A DNA stretch of 64,000 nucleotides, taken from the NCBI GenBank assembly GCA_025267735.1, contig CM046293.1, forward strand, positions 14,718,560-14,782,559, written 5' to 3'. Every line of letters begins with the position of its first letter. The stretch's first letter is position 1. This DNA comes from Mactra quadrangularis. Taxonomy: Eukaryota; Mollusca; Bivalvia; Venerida; Mactridae. Position numbers and translations under genes: made by a program. Under the pieces are notes generated by a model. That model did not search any database and was not told where the DNA came from. It saw nothing but the letters and a program-made list of their open reading frames with translations. Below, piece by piece: positions 1-10,724 of the stretch.

Positions 1-292
1 ATAGGTCACGTGATTCCCCACCCAGTGAGTGTGCCTTTAGAAAGAGAAAATGTAAACATTGCATGTAATTAAATACACATGACCCTACCCTTTCAAATAA
101 AAACACTTTTCAATCAATCAGTTTTTTATCTATCGTTGGAGCTTGTTTGACCGGAAGTCATTTTATAGCTTGTGAATAAGCTCAGCCAACCTATGGCGAC
201 GTCTTTGTGGCTGCTGTCGTCTTGCATCATCTGATCTTTGTCAAACAGCTTCAGTAAGTAGATCTCTGACATCATTAGTGGTTGTCTAGATT

Positions 293-494
293 ACTGGCAC
301 CAGAGTCCTCTCACTCTTTAAATACGCACACATATAATATTTTGTCAATGAAAAATCAGTCCCGTATACATTACCGTGTACGAGTTATAACTATACTTTC
401 ATTATATGGTAGTGTACATGTATGTATGCACAGGGAACTATATATAAGGACGTACATTATTTCATGATCAAAAGATATGGACTCTGGTGCCAGT
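293..494. repeat. Inverted repeat pair, 16-bp arms
   Basis: The arm ACTGGCACCAGAGTCC at 293-308 is matched exactly by its reverse complement at 479-494, with about 170 bp of AT-rich sequence between. This looks like a small inverted-repeat transposon or its remnant. No target duplication is evident. The rest of 1-880 shows no gene. Confidence 0.5.
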
Positions 495-886
495 GGTCTG
501 GATGTCTTCATCGAACATGAGCCGCATGTTCCCAAGTCTCTACTAGTATTTCAATAATGGGTTGTTTGGAGACGTGATATCTTTCAAGACCAAACAGGCG
601 TTCAACTTAAAATTCAAACAATGCCATTAAGGCTAGTCGGAGTTAAACTTGTACCCAAATATGTATAGTTCTTGTTATTCTGCTCGCTAGGATCGGACGA
701 GCTCTTGGCATTGCACGAGATTTGGCGAATATAAGCGTCGTAAGACTTTCTGTTTTGACATGCTTTCATAACCAGATCATATGTATTATGTATACACAGC
801 ATGATGCTGAATAGCTAAAGCTCAATGAGGACGAACAGATGTACGAAAATGTTCAAAATTGTTGGCACGCTATATATGCCCTGTTC

Positions 887-1159
887 CACAGGTGACAGAC
901 CCTCATTTTCCTTTGGGAAAACATCGGACGAATGTTAGGGCTTTCGAACTATTTCGTCAATTGTAGATCAATTTTCTTTAAATAAAAAGTATTTTTAGGC
1001 ATAATACTCCTTTCTAGAGCAGACAGTGAAATATATTGGACAATCAGACTGTTTTTGTGAGCTTGGTGACGAGTTGAAAATTACAACCGTTGAACAGGCG
1101 ATAGAAACCCTTTCTCTGTATATACTATAATAGAAAAAAAGTTGGATCTGTCACCTGTG
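887..1159. mobile_element. MITE-like element with terminal inverted repeats
   Basis: CACAGGTGACAGACC at 887 is mirrored by GGATCTGTCACCTGTG ending at 1159. The 273-bp unit has no coding potential. It is probably a non-autonomous DNA transposon of unknown superfamily. Confidence 0.5.
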
Positions 1160-1552
1160 CCCTAATAAACGTCAGTGATATTCCATAAATAATGTGAAAC
1201 TCAACATTTATAAAAGAATCTGTGATTAGGCTTTCTTTCTGGGGGTTTTTTCTACACTAAAACATTACTTCCGCACTTTACTTTTGAAGAACCAACCTCC
1301 TAATTGCACATGTATGTACATTAAAGTTAGCCATTTATGTTCAAAAAGCAATTGTTTGGTTAAGTATGTATGAACTATAAATTACTTACTGCAGTTTGTT
1401 TACGAATGATATCTCTTTGTGTTTCGTTCTGAAAAATTGATAATAATATGAATGATCGGTTACAAATCGTTCACAGGAGTATTGGAATAATTATGTTAAA
1501 GTATAAACGAATAAAGAAGTTATACATTATAACAATTATTGTTATATATTTA

Positions 1553-3046
1553 TTGTATAATAAGGCCACCGGCCCATACACATAGACTTTGTTAAACATA
1601 GTTCAAACATTTCAAACATTATTTAGTCACATTCTACATAATAGTTATATAAAATGATAAATGATTATAAAAAAAATCAATCACTTACATATTCATTTCT
1701 TAATTCAAAAACATGATAAATAAACATTGATAAATTGAGAGTATTCTGATGGTTCTCACTTTCCATCAAATTAATAAAATGTTCTATGGATATATAACAA
1801 TTACATAATACAGGCAGATATTTTTGTCTTAAGGCATTATACACTGGACAATAACATATAAAATGTAGTTCATCTTCTAAGACTATTTCACAATAAGGAC
1901 AATATCTAAAATCTCTATCTATATTAAAATGTCGACCTTTTTTAACCATTAAATCATGGGAAGAACTTTTAAAATTTGCCAGACATTTTCGAAATTTATC
2001 AATATCTATCATAAATACATAAGTACTTGGTTTGTATGTTATCTTAAATTGTCTGTAATATAAAAGTTTACTGTTTTCTTCACAAGATTCATGCCAAGAT
2101 TGTATATATTGGTCTTTAAACCTTTGAACAAAGATAGATATGAATTGTTTAGGATTTGGAATTTCTTGTGTTTCCCAAACATAGGCAAAACCACTACTAC
2201 AAAGACTTGTTCTTACATTTGATACCCAATTTGAGTGACCCAAGCCATCGTAAATTTATAACATATTATAGCAGAGCCTAACATACCGAGACTCGGGTAA
2301 TTTAATTATTCGTATCCAAAATTTGATGCAACGTTTTTTAGCAAAAATGGCCATCGGATATCTACCAAGATCACCAAGAATAACATCATTACATGCAGAA
2401 AATTTAACATTTAAAAACATCTTACAAGCATAAACATGTGTATTTTCACAATTAAACGCCCATAATTCCGCTCCATATAACATTATTGGAGCAATTTTGG
2501 AATCAAAAATTTTGAAAAAAGACTTATATGGTAAGCACTTGTAATTACAAAGTGAATTTAAAATATTAACTAAGGCATCTTTTGCTTTTTTATTAACTGC
2601 CTCAGACATTCTATACAATGACAATCGATTTGAAAAATATAAACCTACATAAGTGAAACCATTAATTACATCAATGTAATCATTTTCAAAGTACCATTTT
2701 TTGTTGTTGAAAGGATACCACCACGTTTAAAAACCAGAGTCTTAGTTTTACTAACATTAACTTTAAGTTAACTTGTATTGCAATATGACTTAAGAATATT
2801 AAGTTGCCTCTGCAGGCCATTTATACTGCTTGCAATCAATGCAATGTCATCTGCTAACATGAAAAAAATATTTTTACTAAATTGGGATAGAGTTGAATAA
2901 CAATGAAAAAAGTTAACATGAATATTAATTAAATTATTGAATATATCTGATATACATGTACAATGTACATGTATTTTAGTTTCAAAATTTAATGTATTTC
3001 TAATAACAGCTTTAATTAGAACTTGAATTAAACACTCATTATACAA
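1553..3046 (-). pseudogene. Decayed non-LTR retrotransposon (LINE), ORF2 3' half
   Basis: Three minus-strand reading-frame pieces (3046-2768, 2624-2256 and 2243-1677) follow one another in the order of a LINE ORF2. The first contains the reverse-transcriptase catalytic box LADDIALIASS (the usual ADD signature). The second has the thumb-like stretch IAPIMLYGAELWA. The third ends with a C-terminal zinc-knuckle region, CPYC followed by DELHFICYCPVY, typical of several animal LINE clades. Frame changes and stops separate the pieces, so it cannot make an enzyme. A tail with GGCCGGTGGCC and AATAAA-like runs near 1553-1580 is the probable 3' end. The 5' part is missing. The clade is not assigned. 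Confidence 0.85.
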
Positions 3047-3125
3047 TAATTAAAATATATTTCAAATTCAAAAATCATTCTTCAAGTTTCATCCAATCTG
3101 CGTAAACACATATCCAGTAGACCAC

Positions 3126-3491
3126 GGTCGTACTGGATCTGTACTTTTTCCCTTTGAGGTCACGCCGAGATGAACTTTGTGTCGATCAATCAATGCGTAG
3201 CTTTCATCTAGACGAAAACACTATTAATCACATTTTGATTTCGTAATTTCTATTTTTAGTCCAAGTTTTGCTTGCTAATTTAACCGCGGTAATATTCACA
3301 GGCTGCGATTGGGCGGCTCATTTCAAATTTCGTGACGTAGACGATGTAAACAAGTTACGTATCATAACAATTTCGTCATGAATATTATGATGAGAAAAGG
3401 TCACCTGAACGTGACCTTCGTTTGGAAAAGGCCAGATCTACATTAGCGAGTATGCGAGTGTAAAATTGTAGATCGGGTTTTAATCAGATTG
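3126..3491 (+). repeat. 366-bp repeat, copy A of an inverted pair
   Basis: This segment matches, in reverse complement, positions 8783-9148 over its whole length with scattered substitutions (roughly 90 per cent by eye). It contains long shared runs such as the stretch around GTAAACAAGTTACGTATC. It has no coding potential. It may be a dispersed repeat or the terminal repeat of a larger decayed element. Confidence 0.8.
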
Positions 3492-3704
3492 AGTTTCATC
3501 ATGAGTTTACATAATATACAGTTTATTTAATTAGCATATCAGTACATGGTACGTGTGGCTATAAACATAATATATAAGCATAATATACAGACTCAAGAAT
3601 TAATTATGAACATACTTAAGATATGGATATTTCATAATTTACATTAAATATTGTTCAATTTTATTCAACTATTCTATAATCACTATTAATAAAAAATATT
3701 CATT

Positions 3705-3892
3705 TATACTGGGTTTAACGCCGTGTCGACACAATTTTAGGTTATTTTACGGCGTCTTCCGCACCTAACCTAGCTTTCTTGGACCTTCGTCTATAACCAG
3801 TACTGACCTACCAAATTTTCATGGAAGGGTATAAATCCGAATCCCCTTTGGGACACTAGATTCGAAATCCAGGCGCGCTACCGACCCGATTT
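3705..3892 (-). repeat. tRNA-derived SINE, family A (5'-truncated or diverged)
   Basis: In reverse complement the segment ends in the family-A tail (GACACGGCGTTAAACCCAG). It contains the conserved body (CCATGAAAATTTG; ACTGGTTATAGACGAAGG) and a tRNA-like head with a degraded box B. The same family recurs at 8098, 12075, 14440, 29430, 37685 and 39275. Confidence 0.75.
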
Positions 3893-4125
3893 CAATAAAA
3901 TAACATATCAGTTTTATGTACATTGAATAGCGAACAAATATCGAGTATCCAAATCAGCGAGGTTGATGTATGTGCCACTGATGGTTCAATAGAATTTAGT
4001 AATATATTTATTTATTTATTAAAGTCTCACATTGCATATAAACCATAACTTACAACACATTTCATTTGTTTGTCTCGAGTCACCGTATATCGAGTCAACG
4101 TATACAAGATATATTAAAGTGCAGT

Positions 4126-4378
4126 ATTATTGTTCGTTTTTTCTCAACTGACAAAACATGAATAATTTCACGGTGAATGCGTTGGTTAAAGTTATTGTCG
4201 TAATACATCAATGAGTTTCAGAAAGTATGTATCATGATTGAGTAAAGCTTCTTATGCTGTATGATATGTTTTAGTCAAAATATTTTTAAAAACAATTATG
4301 CCGACAGTACAAAAACAATGCATTCATTCACCGTGAAATTATTCAAGCTTTGACAGTTGAGAAAAAACGGACAATAAT
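4126..4378. mobile_element. MITE with ~55-bp terminal inverted repeats
   Basis: ATTATTGTTCGTTTTTTCTC at 4126 is mirrored by GAGAAAAAACGGACAATAAT ending at 4378. The arms stay paired through the ATTTCACGGTGAATG block for about 55 bp. A related but diverged copy lies at about 33725-33880. Confidence 0.75.
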
Positions 4379-4467
4379 CTACAGTACATGATAACAACAT
4401 CGAACAATAGTATAGACAAAATGCATTCATTGTATATTTCGAACGTTCTTTGTGTAGAAGCTTTGAA

Positions 4468-4695
4468 TCAGTGGTAGGGTTCGCGTAGGGATCGAGAGCT
4501 CAAAGGGTGGAACCCCATTACGGACACTGCTAATTTCCTTCAGCAGGAATTTTGCCTATAGTTGTTCCACTCCATTTAAGGTTAAATGGTAATTTTAAGG
4601 TGTCGCACCTGTCTAAAGGGGATTTCAATGATCAGGGGTTATCTTACAAACTTGTAAAGTCGACTGGATATGTATATGGAAGAACACTTAAAACC
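4468..4695 (+). repeat. tRNA-derived SINE, family C
   Basis: A tRNA-like head with a degenerate box B (GGTGGAACCCCATT) is followed by a body shared with copies at 11715 and 28688 (CACTGCTAATTTCCTTCAG; TTCCACTCCA; GGGGATTTCAATGATCA). It is not a functional tRNA gene. Confidence 0.7.
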
Positions 4696-4776
4696 CCCTT
4701 TAATTTATTTTAACTCGACTCGTATTATTAATAAATTGTCGTTACTATGATCCATAAATATGTTACACATCTATAT

Positions 4777-5002
4777 CAGGCGCGTAGGAGCTGGAGCCAC
4801 AGGGGCCACGGTCGCAGTAAATTTTTCATGACACATAATGAATATATTGAGGTCTTATACAAGGATTTGTTCTTAAACAGGGGGTACTGAAAGTGCTGAA
4901 AATCGAGTTTCAGAGGCTTACATTCACACAAAAATTTCGACCGGCGGGAGGGGTACCGACCCTATCTGCGGTTCCAATACTCAGATCATTCCTACGCGCC
5001 TG
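4777..5002. mobile_element. CAG...CTG terminal-repeat element, 5-bp target duplication
   Basis: The termini CAGGCGCGTAGGAGC and, in reverse complement, CAGGCGCGTAGGAAT form inverted repeats. The pentamer TATAT flanks both sides (4772-4776 and 5003-5007). The ends and the 5-bp duplication resemble the short-target hAT-like group. The element is 226 bp, non-coding and non-autonomous. Confidence 0.75.
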
Positions 5003-5746
5003 TATATTCAATGTTTAATAGCGTATTCTGTAATTTAATGGTGTTGCACAATTTATATATATTGTATTGAGCCAATCCCTCTACATTAAATATAAATATA
5101 TTTTATTTTAACTAAATCCACGGTACTTCCTGGTCTGTTAAAGTACTCCACATTCACGTTCAATGAACCAATCATTGATCAAATAATTATCAAAATAATT
5201 TCTGGCATTGTACCAATATAATCAATAATACTTGTATGTCATGTGTTTTGTCTAATACTAAAGTAATCACGTAAGCGTTCAAGAAATTAATAACCAAGAT
5301 CAACCATTAAAGGTACTCATTCACAGATTTCAACTTAAGGTGGGTCGGTACCTTACTTGGAGATAAAAACGAAAAAAATGTTCACCGATTTTGATAAATT
5401 TTACAGGCAGATACCTTCATGCTTCTTGTTTGTTTTTCTGGTAACCTTAGCGACGTTGTCGTTATTTTCACGACGTCATGGACGTCACAATAGTTCGCGC
5501 TATAAACAGGCATGCAAGTACATTAAACCCACATATTTAAAGTATTGAATGTCGATGCCAATGATAATTATACCAAAGTGTTTCTGAAATGTTTATCTAA
5601 AACTATCAAAAGTGTATGGAAATATTTTTAGAAGCAGGAAAGTAGTGTTCTGATAATGACAATTTTAGTGCCAACATCAGCGTTAATTTGTTAATTAACG
5701 TATGATTCAAACTATGTTACATGAGTGAGCGTTTAATTGTTATAAA

Positions 5747-6227
5747 TAGAGGTGTAACAATACGGTAAAAACCGTATTGCAATATATTGCAATATGCAGA
5801 ACCCGTATTGCAATAGATTGCAATACGTACCGGTTTTTCGCTTAGACATGCAAAGCATTAATTAACGCATGTACCTCGTCCTAATTGTATCACATAGCAC
5901 GCATATGGGTATTTTCAAATGATCTCTTATCCAAATGTTCGAATTACAAATGTAAAATGGTCTATATGTTAGAAAAATGCGTGGTTTGAAACAGACTCTT
6001 GAAGATATTTTTCTATCAATTGACTAAATGTTTAACCTTTAAAAGCACAGTAAGAGTATTTCTAGTAATCAATTCATTTTAACATTTGTTAAAACATTCA
6101 ACAATCAGATTCTGACAAAAACAAGCAGTATGACAAAAACCTGTTCAAGGAAAAACGAACCGGTTAAAAACCGTTAGAACTCGTATTGCAATATTAACCG
6201 GTATATCGGTTAACCGTTACACCCCTA
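5747..6227. mobile_element. hAT-like MITE with TAGRGGTGTAAC ends
   Basis: TAGAGGTGTAACAATACGG at 5747 is mirrored by CCGTTACACCCCTA at 6227. Both ends carry further ATTGCAATA palindromes. It is 481 bp with no transposase. The flanks GTTATAAA and GCAGTAAA could be a decayed 8-bp duplication. It interrupts an older mariner-like MITE whose right end is at about 6236-6303. Confidence 0.65.
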
Positions 6228-6235
6228 GCAGTAAA

Positions 6236-6303
6236 ACTACTTTCAGTATGCATAATAAGTTTTTTCTCTAAAGTTTATTTGCTCAAGAACTTTTGGAGGG
6301 CAC
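6236..6303. mobile_element. Right end of mariner-like MITE
   Basis: The segment ends in CTTTTGGAGGGCACTG followed by TA. This is the terminal repeat of the family seen complete at 21251-21495 and 22162-22398. Its upstream half (GTATGATTCAAACTATGTTACATGAG) is displaced to about 5700-5745 by the element at 5747-6227. Confidence 0.7.
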
Positions 6304-6512
6304 TGTATATACAAATGTACGATAACCTTTGTTATATAACATGCCTAAAAGGTGTTTTATAACAGTGAAAACAATGATTTGTTTAGAAACGTGTTCGACA
6401 CTCTCGTACAAAAGCGTTAACAATGTTCTGAAATCTTGGTACCGTCTTGAGGTATACAAGACCTAGGCTAGAGCAAGGACCCTATGTACGTATTTCGTAC
6501 ATAAACTGGTCT

Positions 6513-6752
6513 ATATTAGTTTGTACTAATTTATTTTAGATCGATTGTAAAATAAGTTCTTACAACTTAGACCATTAGATCAATTACTTTCGAGTTCACT
6601 TTCTGGTGCCCCTATAGTACTGAGCTAGTAGGATAAAGTTTCTTGCTCAAGAAAACAACGTGGTAGGCTTTGAATAGGATTCGAAACAACCCGGAGCTGG
6701 CTATCCAATGATTACCTGTCCATCGTCGTAACCACTCGGCCATCCCCGCTCC
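6513..6752 (-). repeat. tRNA-derived SINE, family D (Ser/Leu-type head)
   Basis: In reverse complement the head reads GATGGCCGAGTGGTTACGAC, then a long variable arm, then GGTTGTTTCGAATCC (box B). The body contains AGGATAAAGTTTCTTGCTC in plus orientation. Four more copies lie at 23015, 37225, 48680 and 63325. Confidence 0.8.
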
Positions 6753-7425
6753 CTTACTACACATACACATAATACTGAAGGTCCTTAATTAAGCAACCCC
6801 ATGTCTAAACATTAAAAGAGAAACATGTAATAAAATAAAAATTATACTTACAATTCTAAACATTTTGTTGATCTGTATATTTTTCCTATGATCTAACTAT
6901 ATCAACACAGACCGTAACTACAAATGATACATAATTAAACCTAAACGTAATTTAGATAGTCCGTCCCTTTGCCGGAAAATTTGGCATTTATACCTAACCA
7001 TAAACAACTCCTTAAGTTGTTAATTGTAAACACTCGTTAAAATGATTTTAATATTCAAAATTTTAATGTAAAATTTGTCCTTCGTCTTAAACGCATACGA
7101 TATTCTTATTGTTGTATGGGAATATTATACATAGTTTGAGGTAAATGAAATTCTATACCGTTCGCGTATACATAATCACTGGACCGTAAAACGGGTATTA
7201 TACATAATAAGGAAGTTTTGGAGAAACTGTAAAATATTTAACAATTACCTAGCGGATTGATTGATTATCATACATGTGTAAATATAATAGAATCGTTAAA
7301 ATATTTATTTTAACATGTTAAAGTTTACTTCAAATATTTGAATATTCATTCATAAGGTAATCACGAACAACCAGCCCCGTGTTCAGTAACTACTGCTAGC
7401 TAACGTTACGGATACGAGAGAACTC

Positions 7426-7537
7426 AACCCGAAGACAACTCAACCCGTGCAATGCTCAACTCAAAGTTGGGACAACTCAATCGTTAGTATTAGATTGAGT
7501 TGTCTCGGGTTGAGTTGTCTATAGGTTGAGTTGTTCC
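7426..7537. repeat. Palindromic cluster of CAACTCAACC/GGTTGAGTTG
   Basis: Repeated CAACTCAACC units on the left face their reverse complements (GGTTGAGTTGTC) on the right around a short centre near 7475. This would fold into an imperfect hairpin. There is no gene in 6760-7700 otherwise. Confidence 0.6.
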
Positions 7538-7709
7538 GACACTTCTGTTACGGAACGTTATGGAACGTTCAAGGTAACTCAACACAGAGCTACTCTTTAG
7601 AAATTCGTGTCACCCAACAAAATCAACATTACTAGGACGCACACATAAACCTAGACTATTATTCTATATGTTTTAACTCTATTGTACATATAACTTTATG
7701 TAAAATTTT

Positions 7710-8760
7710 ATTTCCTGCAGATCATACCCATGTTTTGCCTGATACGAAAGGTTTGGAGACGAATCTTCTGTTTTTATTGTGAATAGTACCCAGATTTACC
7801 CTATCTTATTGCCGGGTACGTAAAGTTTGGGAACGCGTCCTATGTTTATATTTGATTTGTACCCATGAAATTTCAAACCTAACTATTTGAGATTTCGAAA
7901 AGTTTAGGAAGGAATCCTTAGTTTTAAATTTATTCGTGCCCTGGAAATTTCGAACAAAACGTTTTCTGTTTTCGAAAAGTATGGGGATGGATGAATCCTT
8001 AATTTGCTTACAAAATGATTAATACTGAAGTCATTTTGTACCTAACTTTTTTCGGGTACGAAAACTATGGGCAATCCTTCATTAAGATTTGCTTGCTTTA
8101 TTATACTTGGTTTAACTCAGTGTCAACACAATTTATGTTATTTACGGCGTACAACCTAGCAGCCATTGACACTTGTCTATAACAAGTGTTTTCCTACCCT
8201 TCTGCAATTCCGGACACGTCTCCATATACCTTATTTATGAAGGAAAATTGATATTATGATTATTGTCAAATTTTCATGGAAAGGTATAGCCGGCCCGGGT
8301 TGGATTTAAACCCGTACCCCTTCAATGAACAGGATTCAAACTTCCGGCGCATAACCTACTGTGCTACAGACTCGGAACATTTTGATTCTTATCCTAACAA
8401 GGTAAATTTCGTACCCAACTTTTTCCGGGTACAAAACGTTTTGGAGCGAATCCTAAATTTATACCGAGGAAATTACGTACCCAAATATGTTCGTTTACGA
8501 AATGTTTGCGGACAAATCCTTAGTTTTAATATAATTCATACCCAAGATATTACATGCCTAACTTTTCCTGGATACAAAAAGGTTTGGAACGAAACATTTC
8601 ATTACATTTTGATTCGTACCTAGGAAATTTCGTTTAGTGTACATTTTCATTAGTACCCAGAAAATTTCGTGCCCGACATTTTTCTTGGACAAAAATTTTG
8701 GGGACAAATCCTTTGTTAGAATTTTTATTCGTACCCGGGAAATTTCGTATCTAAGTTTTA
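7710..8760 (+). repeat. Degenerate ~75-80-bp satellite array, split by a SINE
   Basis: A unit built around TCGTACCC, GGAAATTTCGTACC, CGGGTACGAAA and ATCCTTAGTTT recurs about every 75-80 bp. It runs from about 7710 to 8097 and again from about 8381 to 8760. The gap is a family-A SINE, so the array is older than that insertion. Units are too diverged to count exactly by eye. Reading frames across it are not genes. Confidence 0.75.
8098..8380 (-). repeat. tRNA-derived SINE, family A, inside satellite
   Basis: In reverse complement it has the tRNA-like head, the CCATGAAAATTTGACAAT body block and a tail of GTGTTGACACTGAGTTAAACC. It separates two blocks of the satellite array. Confidence 0.75.
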
Positions 8761-8782
8761 GCGAGTAGGCAGCTATGCTGCC

Positions 8783-9148
8783 AATCTGATTAAAACCCGA
8801 TCTAAAATTTTACCGCTCGCATACTCGCTAATTTAGATCTGGCCTTTTCCAAACGAAGGTCACGTTCAGGTGACCTTTTCTCATCATAATATTCATGACG
8901 AAATTGTTATGATACGTAACTTGTTTACATCGTCTACGTCACGCAATTTGAAATGAGCCACCCAATCGCAGACTGTGAATAATACCGCTGTTGAATCTGC
9001 AGGCAAACCTAGGTCTAAAAATAGAAATTATGAAATCAAAATGTGATTAATAGTGTTTTCGTCTAGATGAAAGCTACACATTGATTGGTCGACACAAAGT
9101 TCATCTCGACGTGACCTTGCATTGACTAAGTAGAGATCCAGTACGACA
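8783..9148 (-). repeat. 366-bp repeat, copy B of an inverted pair
   Basis: This is the reverse-complement partner of 3126-3491, 5.3 kb away and collinear with it throughout. Both copies are 366 bp long. The intervening DNA contains SINEs, MITEs and a satellite, so if this was one element's terminal repeats it has been heavily invaded. Confidence 0.8.
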
Positions 9149-9758
9149 ACGCGAGTAGAACAGGACCTCTGTTTACGGAGATTGTATTACGTCATACTGT
9201 TCATCATTTCTTACAAAAATCGAAATAGTCAAATTATAAATAAACAAAAAGTCAGACAAAACTTGAACCAGCTGGTTCCGTTCAATCAATGCATGTCCCA
9301 TATGTTACCTAGAGATTATCCGTTAATTGATCGGGTGGACATAAAACTCACCTGGGCCGTCACGAAAGTTAAACGGATATAGTTCTATACAAACCGGGGT
9401 TTTTTTTACAAAAAAATCCATAAATTAGTATTTGTGGACATTTCATGAATTTTTCAATATAAAATTTGTGAAACAGGCATTTGTAAATCACACCCTCCGG
9501 GAGTGCGGGAACTATGAACTTGAGCCAAGAAAACCGTGGATGAAATACTCCCAAAACTATAAATCGTACGTGCAATGCTCAATTGTCCCCGCTATTTTTT
9601 GCGAGAAAACTATTCTATATAGTTGGTTTTTTGCACAATTATGTAATTTGTGATAATTTTAAGCCCTAAATGCTTATTGTAAGAACAAAAGAGTCCCATG
9701 CTTAGGCCTACCAAAGTTTCTGTGATACCGACAGCAGATGACAAATAAACCCGAGGCG

Positions 9759-10204
9759 GGTTCAACAACGCGAGCGCTCGAGCGAGCGCCTGCTTCGCGA
9801 ATTGTTAGGCTATTTCACGATTGCAAGCGCTCCCTGTAAAATGCAACATGGCGTCAAACAGCATTTTATTGAAAAAAAAGCGGGTGGGGGAACAATTATT
9901 TCTGTTGATAAATAGATTTTTCGCCTATTTTTTTTATGTAGGCCTTAATTATTATGATACAATTTTGTACCAAAAAGCTTCAATTCGATGCATTGCGTGT
10001 ATGTGCTATGAGGAACAAGTAACACTTTTCACGGATAATTCTTTGCGATACAAAACTGAATTTCTTTCAGTCGCCATTTTTGATATCAAAGCGAAACACC
10101 TCTCGAGCTGAATCGCGAGCGCTCACAAGCACTCGCGCGGGCGCCCGCATTCAGAACAAAAGCGCTCGGTATCGCTCAGAGCGAGCACTCGCATTGTTGA
10201 ACGC
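9759..10204. mobile_element. GC-rich-ended terminal-inverted-repeat element
   Basis: The left end GTTCAACAACGCGAGCGCTC pairs with the right end, whose reverse complement is GTTCAACAATGCGAGTGCTC. Both termini are full of GCGAGCGCTCG-type palindromes, in sharp contrast to the AT-rich interior. An interior frame (9821-10111) has no recognisable domain. The stretch 9150-9758 before it shows no gene. Confidence 0.6.
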
Positions 10205-10373
10205 ACTTCCAGATTTGATTAAACGATTGAATTGAAATGATGCCACTTTTAAGACCATTGTTTTGATGGTCCTGGCGGTGGAAATTTACTGTATTTTATA
10301 ATACTATATTTGAAGCTGCCGTACCAACAGCTGTCTCAGATTTAACCACTAACTGATATTTAATCAGTAGGAT

Positions 10374-10386
10374 TTTATATATATAT
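10374..10386 (+). promoter_or_regulatory. Candidate TATA box
   Basis: A TTTATATATATATG run lies about 245 bp before the ATG of the LMHGD-repeat gene. It would imply a 5'UTR of roughly 210 bp. AT-rich runs are common here, so this is weak. Confidence 0.25.
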
Positions 10387-10627
10387 GAACACAGATTGCT
10401 GAACGTCACCCGGTTGATATTTCTTGATCACCCCTTGTTTATGATGAAAAAAATAATACAGCCACGTCGCAATTATGACAAAACAGTTCATAGAAATATT
10501 TTTAGTATTTTCATCATAACATATTCTACCAGTAAATAAAAACATTCAACTATTTCTTTAAAAGTGTGAGGATAATTTCAGGAAGTTCTTTAAAAACAAC
10601 AAATATTATCCACGGATAATATACACA

Positions 10628-10724
10628 ATGATTTTACGGACGTTTTTTATTGTTATATTTATAGAGAGTTTATTCATAGATAATGTTTTCACGAAACCAC
10701 CGACAGAAAATTCTGAGCAACAAG
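10628..10724 (+). CDS. Exon 1 of the LMHGD-repeat gene (signal peptide)
   Basis: The ATG at 10628 opens 32 codons plus one base. It encodes the hydrophobic leader and a short polar stretch (KPPTENSEQQ). The exon ends at a consensus donor, and its single leftover G joins GA at 12387 to keep the frame. Confidence 0.8.

Noticed and set aside
9821..10111. 96-codon frame in the GC-ended TIR element as a transposase
   Set aside because: No catalytic motif or known domain could be seen; too short.
1..10300. Host protein-coding gene in the first 10 kb
   Set aside because: Only LINE remnants and repeat-derived short frames are present; no signal peptide, domain or splice-consistent chain found.
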